From contig BGZK01000179.1 of NCBI GenBank assembly GCA_005406025.1, positions 310,001 through 374,000 on the forward strand: a DNA stretch of 64,000 nucleotides. The letters are read 5' to 3'. Positions 1 to 12,800 of this stretch are shown in pieces. A program made the position numbers and the translations under genes. Each line of letters starts with the position of its first letter. Within the stretch, counting starts at the first letter, position 1. The stretch comes from Eumeta japonica. Lineage: Eukaryota > Arthropoda > Insecta > Lepidoptera > Psychidae. The notes beneath the pieces are model-generated. The model searched no databases. It saw only the letters and a program-made list of their open reading frames with translations, and was not told the DNA's origin.

Positions 1-1042
1 TGCCTTCCTTCGGCGGCAATACAACCCCGATATCTCTTCAAAAGAGATCGAGCTATCTATCGGGCGAATCGTCCATTATTTACGAATTCGGCTGCTTCAG
101 CTATTCTTTACCGTAGTTCAAATTCGCTTTCGATTGCCTTTGAATACACTTTTTCTTTGTCTGCTCTCCAGTAAAAGGTCCAATGGATTCAAGTCCGGTG
201 AACAGGCCGTCCACGAGATTGGACCAGACCGTCCGATCACCTTCCGGGAAACTCTTCATCGAGATATTCTTGAACGGAGCGAGCATAGTGCGCTGGGCAC
301 CCACCTTGCTGGAACCACATTTCTCTGTAAATGTTTAATGGCACGTCTTCTAGTAAACTTGGTAGATGGTTCTGTAGAAAGTCCAGTAGACCTCGCCATT
401 CAACGCATCAGGCAGCTCAAAAGGACCAATTATTTGACTATTCAAAATTCCGGTCCACATGTTAACTTTGAATAGGTACTGGGACCGGTCCTGCCTCGTT
501 AAATGAGGGTTCTCTACATGCCATTCATGCAAATTATGCATGTTTATGTAGCCGTCCTTTTTAAATGTTGATTCATCAGACCATAAAATTTTTGTTAAAA
601 AAAACGGGTCATCCCTGTTCCTCTCCAATATCGTCCGGGAAAAATTTACTCAATGTTGGTAGTCCCCGGGCAGTAACGTCTGTACACGTTGTACGTGGTA
701 TGGGTGTAATTCATGTCTTTTTAAAATACGATGGGCTGTACTTTTTGGCACGCCGGTGGTAATTTCAGTAGCTCTAACTGAAGTGCTTGGGTCTTCTTCG
801 ACAGCTTCTAGCACCTCGTCTTCCGTCGGGTTGGCGGGTCTTCCTCCACTATGCTCATGATTTGGGAGGTGGCCCTCTGAAAAGAGTAAACAATGTACGT
901 TCGTAAACACGCGATGATCGGGGTAACGAGCAGCGTTTGGGTACCTTTCACGGTAAAGTCTGGCGACAGCACTGGCATTATACCTGCATTCTTCATAAAT
1001 GAGGTGCATATTAGCGTATTCGCGAGTGGTATACGCAGACAT
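1..1042 (-). pseudogene. Tc1/mariner-superfamily transposase relic
   Basis: Reading leftwards from an ATG at 1042, the first open piece (650-1042) looks like the N-terminal helix-turn-helix half of a transposase: MSAYTTREYANMHLIYEE, then RYRERYPN-like and GGRPANPTEDEV stretches. A second piece in another frame (350-628) carries LWSDESTFKKDG and IIGPFELPDALNGEVYW, the first catalytic Asp region of a DDE transposase. A third (about 260-350) carries MWFQQGGCPAHY, and shifted frames in 150-250 carry SPDLNPLD, the third catalytic region. At least two or three frameshifts and stops separate these blocks, so the copy is dead. The second catalytic Asp, normally QDG in this superfamily, reads QGG. The element runs off the left edge of the window. 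The N-terminal half resembles proteins annotated with DUF4817; I assign only the superfamily with confidence. Confidence 0.8.
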
Positions 1043-1241
1043 CTTGGCACTTGGCACTAGTCACACCTAGTCCAGGAGAAAGCAAAAGTCGTCGTTTAGG
1101 GAAAATAAACAGTCCGAATCCAAATCACAAGCAATAAAAAGTCCATAAACGAAGCCAAAAGTAGTCAGTACGAAATCAACACAAACGAATACGAAAACAA
1201 GCGCAGTAAACGAAGGAGTGTAACGTACTGATTTGTGATAT

Positions 1242-1290
1242 GACGTGGGAGTACAATAGCGATTCAGATAATCGTTATTGTACTTCCGTC
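1242..1290. repeat. Imperfect inverted repeat next to the Tc1/mariner relic
   Basis: Two arms of about 21-23 bases (1242-1264 and 1270-1290) are near-complementary around a five-base centre; both contain the GTACAATA core. They lie about 200 bases outside the transposase start. They may be terminal or subterminal sequence of that element, or an independent foldback. Confidence 0.55.
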
Positions 1291-3843
1291 ACTCTCTGTC
1301 TCGCTCGCACTCTCCGTTTCGGTCTCTTTAGCGTCAATACCTATCTCGCTAACACTTCTTAGTATGACTCCTTCATCTCAAGCTACAATTTACGACTCTT
1401 TGGAAAACCTTGCGCCCATTAGAAATTTTTTTAATCAAGAATGAAAAATTTGTAAAAAATTGGGATTTTACTGAAAATAAATTTTTTGTCCACGATAGCA
1501 GCTATAAATTACCGAGTATTATACCATTTTAGAATCCTTACTAAATGCGCCAACTTTTGACATAACTTGTCAAACTCGCGTAGTACATTTTTTTTTCAAT
1601 ACAGTCAGTTAAATCTAGGCAATTTTATATTTTAATTTTTTTTCTAAGAAATGAGTCATAATGTTATGAAAGCTAGAGCAGCTGGTGTCAAAAATTTTAA
1701 TTATAGTTTAGAGAAGCATTATTCAGGGTTACACAGCAAAAAAAAAGTTGGAAAAAGTTATGATTTGTGGCAACAGGAGTGAATAGACTGTCACAGGCTG
1801 TAAAATTTTTGCGTTTTTCTTAAAATGACTATAATTTTAAAATCATGCAACTTAGATTTTTTTTTATATTCTTCTGACAACCAACATGACTTGCCTTTTC
1901 ACCCGGTTCCGGGTTGACATCGAGTTTTGGGACATCCTGTATAAAGAGGAAAGATTTGTATTTTTGTGTGATTGCATTGAATAAACTCAAGAATTACTGG
2001 ACTAATCAAGAATTACTGGACAAAACTTATTACACCATCAGAATGCAACATTAGCCATAAGTAACATAGACTATATTTCGTTCCTAGAAAAAAATAGAGA
2101 TCCCTACTAAAACTTCAATAATGTAACCCACGTTGTAAAAAAAATAGCCAAAAATGTCTTTCTTAATATACGCTGCGGAAGCTATTGATGATAAACCAAA
2201 AAAAAAATTTTCTACATTATTAAAGATTAAATCAATAGTTACAAAAAAAACTTGGCGGTACCATATTCCCACTATTGTAGATATGTCACTATATTTATTT
2301 ATTTATATTTTAAAAGTTGATAGAAATGCCGACCAAATTCAGATCATGTTATCTATACCTTTATATTAAACTTCATCCAAATAAATCATTTCGCATTCAA
2401 AATTGTTTCAATACCTGTAGATTACTTTTTGAATTATTATTACATGAAGTGTTGCGATTTCGACTTCAATGAAAATTAACCCAAAGATTGAAGTCTTTGT
2501 TTTCAATTTTCAATATTTGAACAAATTAAGTCATGGACCTTTTAAGCAGCATATTTTCAACTGATTGTAAGTATTTAATTTCAATCTACGTTCATCCCAA
2601 AATGTTAAAAAAAAAATGTGTAAAAAGTAAATATCTACAAAATTAAATTGCTTAAGCCATAAAATACTTAGTGCATACAAATAAAAAATAATGTAATATT
2701 TAAAAAACTTTGAGAACAAAAATAGGTTTATGGATAATAATATATTTTTCTTAAGAAAATATAAATAGTGACATAAAAAAAAACACTGCTTACGTCCTGT
2801 ATAAATATATTCTACGTTTATTCTAAAATGTTGAAAAAATGAATGTCCACCGGTACGAAACCAGGACGGGCCGCTAGTTTTTTAATATTTTTCATAAATT
2901 ATGCCTCACCATCATTCTCGAGTTGTCTATAAAATTACGTACTTTTTGAAATTTTTCCTTTTTTGGCGTGTTTGGGAAAATATAATCGGAATGTATTTTT
3001 AGCTTTTGACGAAATTTCGCATACTTACGTGATACAGTTTATTATTATGATTACATTCATGTCGGTCTAAAGACATGTAAGTTTATAGCATGTATAAGCT
3101 ATATAGAATTACAGTGTATGCGCAAATGACATATACTATTCTTGCTCCAATATTCACTATTGTTATAAATGTTGGAGCTTCTAACTATATTACTAAAAGT
3201 ATCAAATGTAACTATATTAATAAAACCATATGGCAATACTATACTATAATCGGAGACTCCAACCTATATGACTACGAGTGTGTAGTAACATACTGAAATA
3301 GCATATCTACCGATATTAAGTAACCCCGTTACTGTTTTTAAATATCAAAGACTAGGTGTATGGATGTAAAGTTTAATTTAGTTAATTTCTCAAAATAATT
3401 AAGCGAATACTATGAGTTGTGAACGTAACAGATACTGATAACAATAACAACAATAATATAAATTCACAAATACTTCTTAGAAGGGTAGGCAAGGACTATA
3501 ACTTTCCACATGGTACGATCTTTGTTCATCTCTCGTTTCACTGAAACAAGTGAAACAAGAGATGAAGAGATATAAATATATATGTATAGATACGAATTTA
3601 TTTATACAAAATTTTAAATCAATTTCATAATTAACTTAAATTATTTATTTAATTAGTGCTTTTTCAAATATGACTGACAACACTGCTGAGATGTCAAGTT
3701 TCAAAATAATGGCACATGTCCTAGTTGTTTTTTGCTTATGAATTAATTCCGAAATTAATACATTAATTCTAGGATTAAATTTCTGAAATTTAGCTTCTAC
3801 GTGTATAAAAACCACTACTTAATATTCCTCTTTTGCTGAAATC
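1291..3843. other. Intergenic AT-rich sequence upstream of URB2
   Basis: No coding sequence is supported here. Short repeat-like scraps are visible: a 'gggacatcctgtataaag' segment near 1930-1945 resembling common transposon ends, and a 'ggacgggccgctagt' tail near 2864-2878 of the kind seen in lepidopteran interspersed repeats. Open frames at 2084-2369, 2531-2719 and 3090-3296 are under 72 codons, low-complexity and unconvincing. No TATA box or clear initiator is seen just upstream of 3844. Confidence 0.6.
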
Positions 3844-6800
3844 ATGTTAAATCCTTTATATGGTATGTTTTATTACGTTTAGGTTTTACGTTTTCAATTT
3901 TACTATACGAATATTCTTTATATTATTATGTACAATGTGATATTATTTTTTTAATATGTTATAATATTATGTCAAAAGATCGAAATTGTTATTGTATAAC
4001 GAATGCCATTCTTTTTATACATACTGAGCAAGCATACCATTAACCTATAAATTATATATTTGAATAAATCTGACATATATTTGTTTTCTCTAACTCCAAT
4101 GCTAATACACATCTTCATTAAACATCTATAAATTGTTATGAAAATATAATGAATTTTTATTTTCAGAGTTAAAACGTAAATTAGATGATGACTCTATACC
4201 ATTACCGAAAAGATTTTGTTTGGCCAAAAATGTCATTCAAACTCATTATTTTCCTGTTGCACCTAAAGAAAGAATAATATCGGAATGGTTAATAGGAATA
4301 AATAAAAACAATCAACTCTCTGCAAAAGAATTAAAAATATATTAAACTGGTTGCATTTGGTTGAAGATCCCACAAGTGAATTGAAATCTGGTGTCATAAA
4401 GGTATATTTAATATAAAGTACTGTTATAAGTGCATTTTAGAAAAGAAAAATATTATTTAGACTCTTTTTAAAATGCCATGTAGTCATGAATTTAAAATTA
4501 TTGAAAATAATCTAACAACATCAATTGCTATTTGGTAAATGTAAATTGTCTTCCTAAAACCTACTTTTAACAAATAGTATGGTATCGGTATAATTTTATT
4601 AGTATGCATTAAACTGATGGCTTAATAATAGACGTTACTTGCATCTTACATAAAAATATGTTGAACTTTTGAAAACGGTTTTTGATTCCGAAGATTATTT
4701 TGTTCGTATTTGACGATCCATCCCATTATCCTTAAAAACAGATGTAAATATTGAAATGCAATGTTAATCTTTCTTTGATTAGAATTAGTTTCCAAAAATT
4801 TGGTATATCGTCAATAAGTCTAACACTAAGTAATTTAATATTGTAAATTTTAAAGGATGAACTTTAAATTTTTTTTTCATAAGAACTTTCAGAAATAGTC
4901 TCTTCTAGTTCAGAAATAGTCTTTTGAAGTTCACAAATTATGAATAGAATTAAGGAAGGTATATTATATTATCTAAAAGATACATAATATTCCTCATTAA
5001 ACTTAAAAAAACAAGTTTGGTATGAAAATTTCAACAAAAAAGGATAATTTTTTTACTGTGATTTCAGATTTTAACCCAATACATTCAAAATACCCATTTC
5101 AACTTATCTGAGTTTACACTTTTTTTAACTTTTTTGGAAAATGCCAATATTAAAACCCAATTTGATGCACATATATCAGATTTTTTAACCATAATCAATA
5201 CATTACTGAAATATTTAAATGAAAAAGAACTAACCATAGACATTGGAAATGCAAAAAAGAAATTATTAACATACATTAAAAATTGTTACAAGGATTCCAA
5301 AAGGAAATTGGAATTTATAATAAAATTAATGTCCGGAGATTGTATCGAAACTGTGTTTAGTTGCTTTCATTCTGAAAATATTAGGGAGTATGTTCTGGAT
5401 GTTTGTCGAACAATACTGTTTCCACCATCAAAGAAACAATTCTATGCGAGCTTTCTACAGACCCTGATCAAGGAGGGTAACATTGACAATTTAATAGTAG
5501 AAAAAGGTGATAACATTCAGTCTGTTATTAAAATCATGAGCGCATTCTTCACATTCCCAAACGGCAGGACATCTAAAGAACTCGATTTCCTATCAAGGTT
5601 TATAGATGTTTTCGTTAGTTGTTATAGAGACGAGAGTCGATTGATTTTCATGTTTTACATAATGGCTGTGAACTCTTTGAATATGCAACAGAATTACATA
5701 AGTCCAGCAATGATAGTGCCCCCTATATGTATAGGCGATAATAGCGATAAACTGAAAAGGAATCTATTTTTAAACATGGTGAACTATTTGATAGAAAACG
5801 AAGTTGGTATCGATGTCAGTTTAACGGAAACATTTGGTGAAAAATCATCTCGAGTTGATGTCAAAAAGAACTTCATGGCGTTCTTGCAGACTGTCATGTT
5901 GGGTCAGATCAAACTTGATGGCAAGATAGATAAACTGACGATACAGATATTGAAATCTTCTTTGAGACTCGATCCAATGTTAATAGAACAGAAAATGGAT
6001 CAGATTATTCCGACAGTTATGTGCGCAAAGAAAAATAACCATACTGCAGAACTCTATGCAGACATGTTGGAATACTTATTGGATGTTCTGTTTAAATTGA
6101 GCCGGGGCATGCTATTTATCAATCAGATGTTGCCACACATAAAAATTGTACTAGAAGCTAGCAACACCGACCAATTTGAATTAAAACAAAAAATAGAAGA
6201 ATGTGAACGAAGCGGACAGTCATGTGACAAAATGGTAACAAAAATAATAAGAGGAGAAGACCTATTTCCAAAGACATGTGTAGAGAGGTTCGGCCGCCTG
6301 ACATGTGAACTTATGTTCCGTCAAAACGCTGACCTTTTATTGTCTCTGCAAAGGGATTTCGAGGAGCAATGTATATATATGCTCGAAGAGGGATTTGTGA
6401 GTAAGTTAGTTAATTTACTCTAATATTATTTCATGTTTACTAAGTCATTTGTTGGATAGAAATATTCATGGTATGGTTTGTGTTTGAATCCATGAAACGA
6501 TGTTGCTAACTCGTATGACTTTTCATTTGTTATGTGCAAGAAATTTCACTTCATTTTGTCATTGTTAGATTATTTTTAGATTTTTGGTACAAAGTATTTA
6601 ACGTTTCTGTTTGATGTTTGAAAGAAGTAAAAGCATGACAATGCATAATATTGGTAGGAGGTGGGAATATTGAACAAACGAAAGTATCTGTCTATCTAAA
6701 TTATTTGCTTACAAATGATGGTAGCAATATATGGAACGGGCGAGTGAAATCAGAATATAAAATGAGTGGGATTTTACCCAGTATTATGAACTGAAAATGG

Positions 6801-9800
6801 TATTAACATTCATTGTCAACAATTTTATTTTAAATGATAATGATTTTGTTTAATAATTTTATTTACACTAAAGATAGTAATAGTACAGAAGTTGTGTCAT
6901 GTATGAATGTCAGCAGAGATGATTGTGACAAATGAAACATGAAAGAGATTTATTTCAGTAGTGAGTGATCCGCGCTTAGTATTTATGGAGCTTCCTAGAA
7001 AGGTAGATATAGTAATTGTGATGTGAGAGCATGGTTTGACTAACATCAAAGGATGAATGACAATAGAATGATAAGGAAAGTAGATCCACAAAAAGAAATC
7101 AAATTACAATGACAAATTAATTCTATAAAGATGTTTGGTGGAAATCTTAGGCAATGTCTTGCATATGAGATTGTTTTGATACCCACTCGAAACTGAGCTG
7201 ATCGAGGTGATTTTGTCACCTAGTAGATTGTAACACATTTTATTGAGAAACATGAGATACAACCATATTTATTACTATTATACATAAGATTTTTCTTTCC
7301 ATTAGAATGGAATGTTAATTATTTATAGTATTATAAATTTTAATATCTAAATTACTAATATCTAAATCAATTTAAGAAATTAATTTTACATGATGTTTGA
7401 AATAATAATTAAAATATTTCAGGTCCATCGATTATAACAATCACAGAAGTCATGTCAGCAATTTTATCATCGATGCTCGATCACAGCAAAATGGCAGATC
7501 ACACTGTCCCTGAGCTCATAGCACAAGAATTTTGGAAGACCTTTGACGGTTTTCAGAAGGAATTTTTGAAAAAGTTTGGTGAATGCGTATTGAAATTAAA
7601 CTACGTAAGTTGATAGTTATTTATATGTTTTATTAAATGTTTTAAATACATTTGTGGTGAATCTCACATTAAGAAGTAAATTGTAAACTTAATAACCAGA
7701 TGGCCCTACAATGTTATGTGTAGTGCAGTGTGTTCAATAAAAATAATCTTTAGTCTTTTACTTCTGGCATGCCGCTACCTTCTGAGGGTTTGTGGGTGAG
7801 AATAGAATCTTGTATTGCATCAATAAAAAAAATAAATAAAATAGGTGAAATTGTATAATAACATAGGCCTACTTTCCAGAGCCTAAGAATTATTTAAAGC
7901 TAATCTGAATACAATACATAACATTTATTTCTTCTGATATGGCATCCAATAGCTGCTATAGTAATGATACATTAAAATGATTTCTTGATGTACAAATCAT
8001 CGTATTTAGGCTCCATGTGTAATTTTTTGTGATGTTACAAAAGCACAAAGAATAAATAGATATAGGGTAGTCAAATAGTGGTTGAGTAGCGAGTAGTCAA
8101 CTCGTTTAATGCAGTATCCTGAATAACAGGTGAATTAATTAATTAATTAAATGAAATAACTTGCTCTGTATCTCTGAGAGTATATTGTCGGCTTGGACGA
8201 TGTCACCACTGATGATGATGGTTGTTTTGCAGCTCCCAATACAGTTGTGAAGGTTTTAAGTACCAATCCCAGTGGAATGACAAAATGTTGATAGAACAAA
8301 CTGTAAATGTATTGAATTAAATTTTTATATAAAAAATAAATATTCTTATTTTAACTCATACCAGTCATATTATTTTAGGTACCATGAAATAAAACATATT
8401 GTAAGGCTCATGGCCCCAGGTCTACAATTAAATTTGATTATGTACTTGACAATTTTTTTTTTTTATTCATTTACTTAATTATGAAGACAACATTGTTATA
8501 TCATATTAGAATATTACAATATACTAACTAGCTTTCATAGTTTCACCCGCATTAACATAAAAGAAATTCCTACATATTTTATATTGATTGATGACAGTGT
8601 GTTCATCATGATCTCCGTCCGCTTCTGCTTTGTGTTTCTATTTAAATACCGATTCCATACGACTGAAATTGCTTGAACAGCTAGCACTATCTATGATCAA
8701 TTGCGAAAAGTATACATAATCAAAAAAAATGAAAAGGTAAAAGGGAATAAAATTATTCCCTATGTTATTCTATTGTATATGGTGTTATTTTGCAGAAATT
8801 CATTATTAGACGCTTGCGTGCGACATGCGCAGCATGCTGGGTTGCATGTACAGCATGCAACACATGCAACCCAGCATGCTGCATGTTACTGCATGTCGCA
8901 AGCAAGCGTCTCATAATGAATTTCATAATAATAATAAAGTTCATATGAGTAAAGCTATAGTCAAACAATGAAACTTATGAATTGTTTTGTAATATGTCAG
9001 TGTGAAATGGAATTTTCAAATCTAATATCCAAAATAAACTATTATTCAATTAGACACTTGCCTGCGATAGGCAGTAAATAACATGCAGCACGTTACCAAG
9101 CGCTGAATCTCAAATTTGTTCTTCCTCCACGAATATTCAAACAGCGAGAATATTGATCCCATGTTGCTTCAGAATATGAATTATTATTATATTAAATTTC
9201 ATCAAATTCTGTACTTTTTGCAGAGTTTGTGACCAAATTCACAGATAGACAGACAAAAGTTCTAAAAACCATTGAAATATATTCTAATAAAGTTTCTTAT
9301 AATCTCCAAAATAATTTCAAATGTATTTAATTTGTTGTTTTTTTCTCTACTTTTTTAATTATACTTATAAATAAGACTATCTCGAGGTCCACCCTCATCT
9401 ATCTCTTTATAAAACTATTCAATTATTTCTTGCTTAATCTATGCGTAACTTATTTTAAAAATGTTTTTGAAAGATGTCAGATGTATAAAGAACATAATTC
9501 TTTGATTTTATATTATCTAATATATTGGAATATATATTTCTTTATTAAGATATTCTTTTGCATTAATTTGATTCGCTTAATATGAAATCAATAACAAATT
9601 ATGGGCATATTTAGGCATTGAATGCTGATTGATAATTAAATATGAATTTCTTAATCGTTCTTGAAATTGGGTTCGCATATAGCCCAATGACAAATTGTGT
9701 AAAGTATTTCTTTATAGACTTAAATTTTTGTACTTCATTATTTTCAGAATCCACAGCTAACATTGGCCTTCTTAAAATTATCTCTTAGTATTGCTCAATT

Positions 9801-12800
9801 GAAAATACTCAATCATAAATATGCTAGTGTCAAAGCTGGATTTTTTGTCTATGGCAAAAGCGTAAATGTATTCGATTTGAGCTTAGTGTTACCATGTTTG
9901 AATGCTGATCAATGGGCAATTATGGCGGGCCGGGCCCAAGAACTTGAAGCTGCAGCAGTTTTGGTACGTTTCTCTAGTATTACTTCAACAATAGAAAATA
10001 TATCTACCGGAATTCCGGATTCGACTGCATAGTCAATACAGCATGTTGTTGCCCATCTATTGGGGCTTAAAATTTTTAAAAAATCACTATTTTGGCTTAC
10101 TTGCGTATTTTTCGTTTGATGATAGATTTACTTGGACTAAGGAAAATGATACATGAAATTTTATAAGGCAACTTTCCATTAATATTCAATTGAAATTATC
10201 CAAACAGCATAATAGCTATGCACAATTAGCTACGTCCGATGGCTTCCTGTTCAACGTTGTTCTACCCTTATCCCGCCCCCTCGTACTTTTCTATGAGTAC
10301 TAGACTCCGAAACGTTAAGGTCAGCATGCCAGGGTATTTAATTCGTTTGTCAGTGTCGTTTTAAATTTACGTTTGTTTATTGTTGTTATTGCATAGGTAC
10401 GAAGTAGCTATGGAATTATAGAAATGTAAAATATTTTAAACATCTGAAATCAAAATTTTATCATATGAATCATGATACGAAATATGTTCCAATAAAGAGG
10501 ATATTTATGTCGCTTCCAAAAAAAATCACAAACAACCGTATCATTATTATACAGAAATAGTGAAAAAAATTAGTTACCGTCTGTATTACCACAAAAACCT
10601 ACTAAATAAATTGAAAAACAAAATTTGAACATTAAACACATTTCAAATCTTATGTAGGTTTGAGAATGTATTTACTGTATCATCAAAATTGAAACATAAT
10701 TGTATTCCTTTGTTAATTAAAAAAAAATTATAATGCTAGATAAATCTCACGCATTATTGTCCCTTGTCTAAGTAAATCCATTATAAAATAAAATATGCAA
10801 GTAACCTAAAAAATTCCCGATAAAGGGGCCAAAACATGCTGTTATTGACTGTGGTCGAATCTAGACTCCCTGTATATGTATTAAATCATATTGACGGTTC
10901 ACCAATCTAATCAATTTAGAAAAATTGATTAGATTGGCAGACAAATTCTATCAACACCTTTGATATTTTAAAATTTTAATAGAATAAATGATTATTGTAA
11001 AAAAGTGTGTGTGTATTAGTGTACACACGTAAGAAGTGAAACTTCTTTATGACATCATTTTTCGAAAAATGATTTACTATTTACAACTTCACAGAAATTG
11101 GTTGAATAAAGCTAAATTAGACAAAGTTTATGCAAAAGGCTTTTATTATCATAGACATGGATACAAAAATAATGCAATTATTTCACCTTTCTGCTACTAA
11201 GATTATAGCATTTCATTAATTATAATAGAATTATTACTATTATTGTTATCGTTATTATATATTTTTGTAATTAATGGCTTAACTCACTGATATTTACAAT
11301 CAAAAACTAAGGTTAACCTGAAATAACCTTAAAAAAAATAAATACCGTAATCACACCCACGTGTTGAATGTATTAGAAAAAAGGTTTAATTACTAATTTT
11401 GTTAGAAATCCACTGGAATTAGAATAAATATCTTTTATTCTTTTTGCCAATAACTTTTTAAACCTTTTTTTGCTAATTACTTAATTGAAATATTATTTTT
11501 TACGTCACTACTGAGTTTCAGAAATAGAAATGTTCAGAGTTTCATGTAGGAGCCTTGGTAATGGTATATGTACCTAGAAGGGTGATAGGTAAAACTTTTC
11601 AATTAATGCGATGTTATAAAGGGCCATATAGAATTGTAGGAAAATTATCGAACACTACATATAAAATCGAGTCACTCAATGAAAGAATGTGAGATATAGT
11701 TCATGTATGTCGGTTGAAAAGGTTTCAACTTAGATAATAGGAAAATGTAATATATACAAACTGTAAATAGATCTAGGGTGTTGACAGAAAGTATATGTGA
11801 CAGGTGGCCTTAGTAACAATTATGTTTATGCCACGATGACATTAATAACATTGAATAAATATGGCGCATAACGGAAAAATGTTACCCAGAAATAAAGATG
11901 GCGCGTAACAGAAAAACGTTACATTGCTATAAAATTTCTCCCATACGCCGATAAAGAAGTTTCACTTCAATAATCGATGAAAATTTTGTTAAATGATGAA
12001 AATTATAAAATGCAACCTTAAGCTTCATATTGACTATAATAATTAAATATTGAAAATTCTATTTATGTATCTCATTTGCTTATAAAAATATATTACACAT
12101 GAACAGAGAAGCAATGTGTCTATCTAGTTAGATATTTTTAATACTGATGACTTAAATTACCATAAATTTGTATGTATAAAGACTTTTTATACTGAAATAT
12201 TAATTTAGTTTTATATTTAAGGGATTTTCATAGGTGGCCTTGGTAGAGTTGTCTAAATAAAGCCTCCTTCTGTAATATATTTCTCATTCGTTTCGAACAT
12301 CCTCTTATTTAGGCTTAGGTCAAGTGTTATTTCAATTTTTATTTTATCAATTACTACTTTTTTTGATGTATTTTAATTTTCTTATTATTAACATGTTTTA
12401 ATTTACGACATTCATGTGTTAAGACAATCAAATTGGCTTGTTGTTTACAGAATAATTTGTTGCTGTTGAAAATTATTGTGATGGAATTGTTGGATAATGA
12501 GAATCGTAATGGTGACAAAAATGATGTTGACATAGATGTGGTGAAGGAACATCTAATAAAGGAATGTTTGAAAAACGATTGCTTATTAGACGGTGACACA
12601 TATTTCTCGAAAACTTTGCTTGTCAATTTAAACAAGAAACAAATGAAACAAATAGCTAAAGGCATATGTAAAATTTTACTTGATGATCCGGCGATGTCGA
12701 CAATAAAAAATGAAGCAATATTAAACAATAAACAACTACTTTTAGCCTTTGTCATGGAAGTGTTGAAACGCTTGGTGCAATTTTTAGAAGAACCCATTGT

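Larger units (their letters stand above)
6401..9747 (+). other. URB2 introns 3 and 4 with exon 4 between
   Basis: Intron 3 (6401-7422) begins gtaagt and holds no recognisable element. Intron 4 (7605-9747) begins gtaagt. Its part from about 8530 to 9300 resembles a degraded lepidopteran non-LTR/SINE-type repeat: 'ctagctttcatagtttcacccgc' at the left and 'acagatagacagacaaaagttctaaaaacc' at the right. That repeat contains the palindromic element at 8795-8924. The remainder is featureless AT-rich DNA. Confidence 0.45.
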
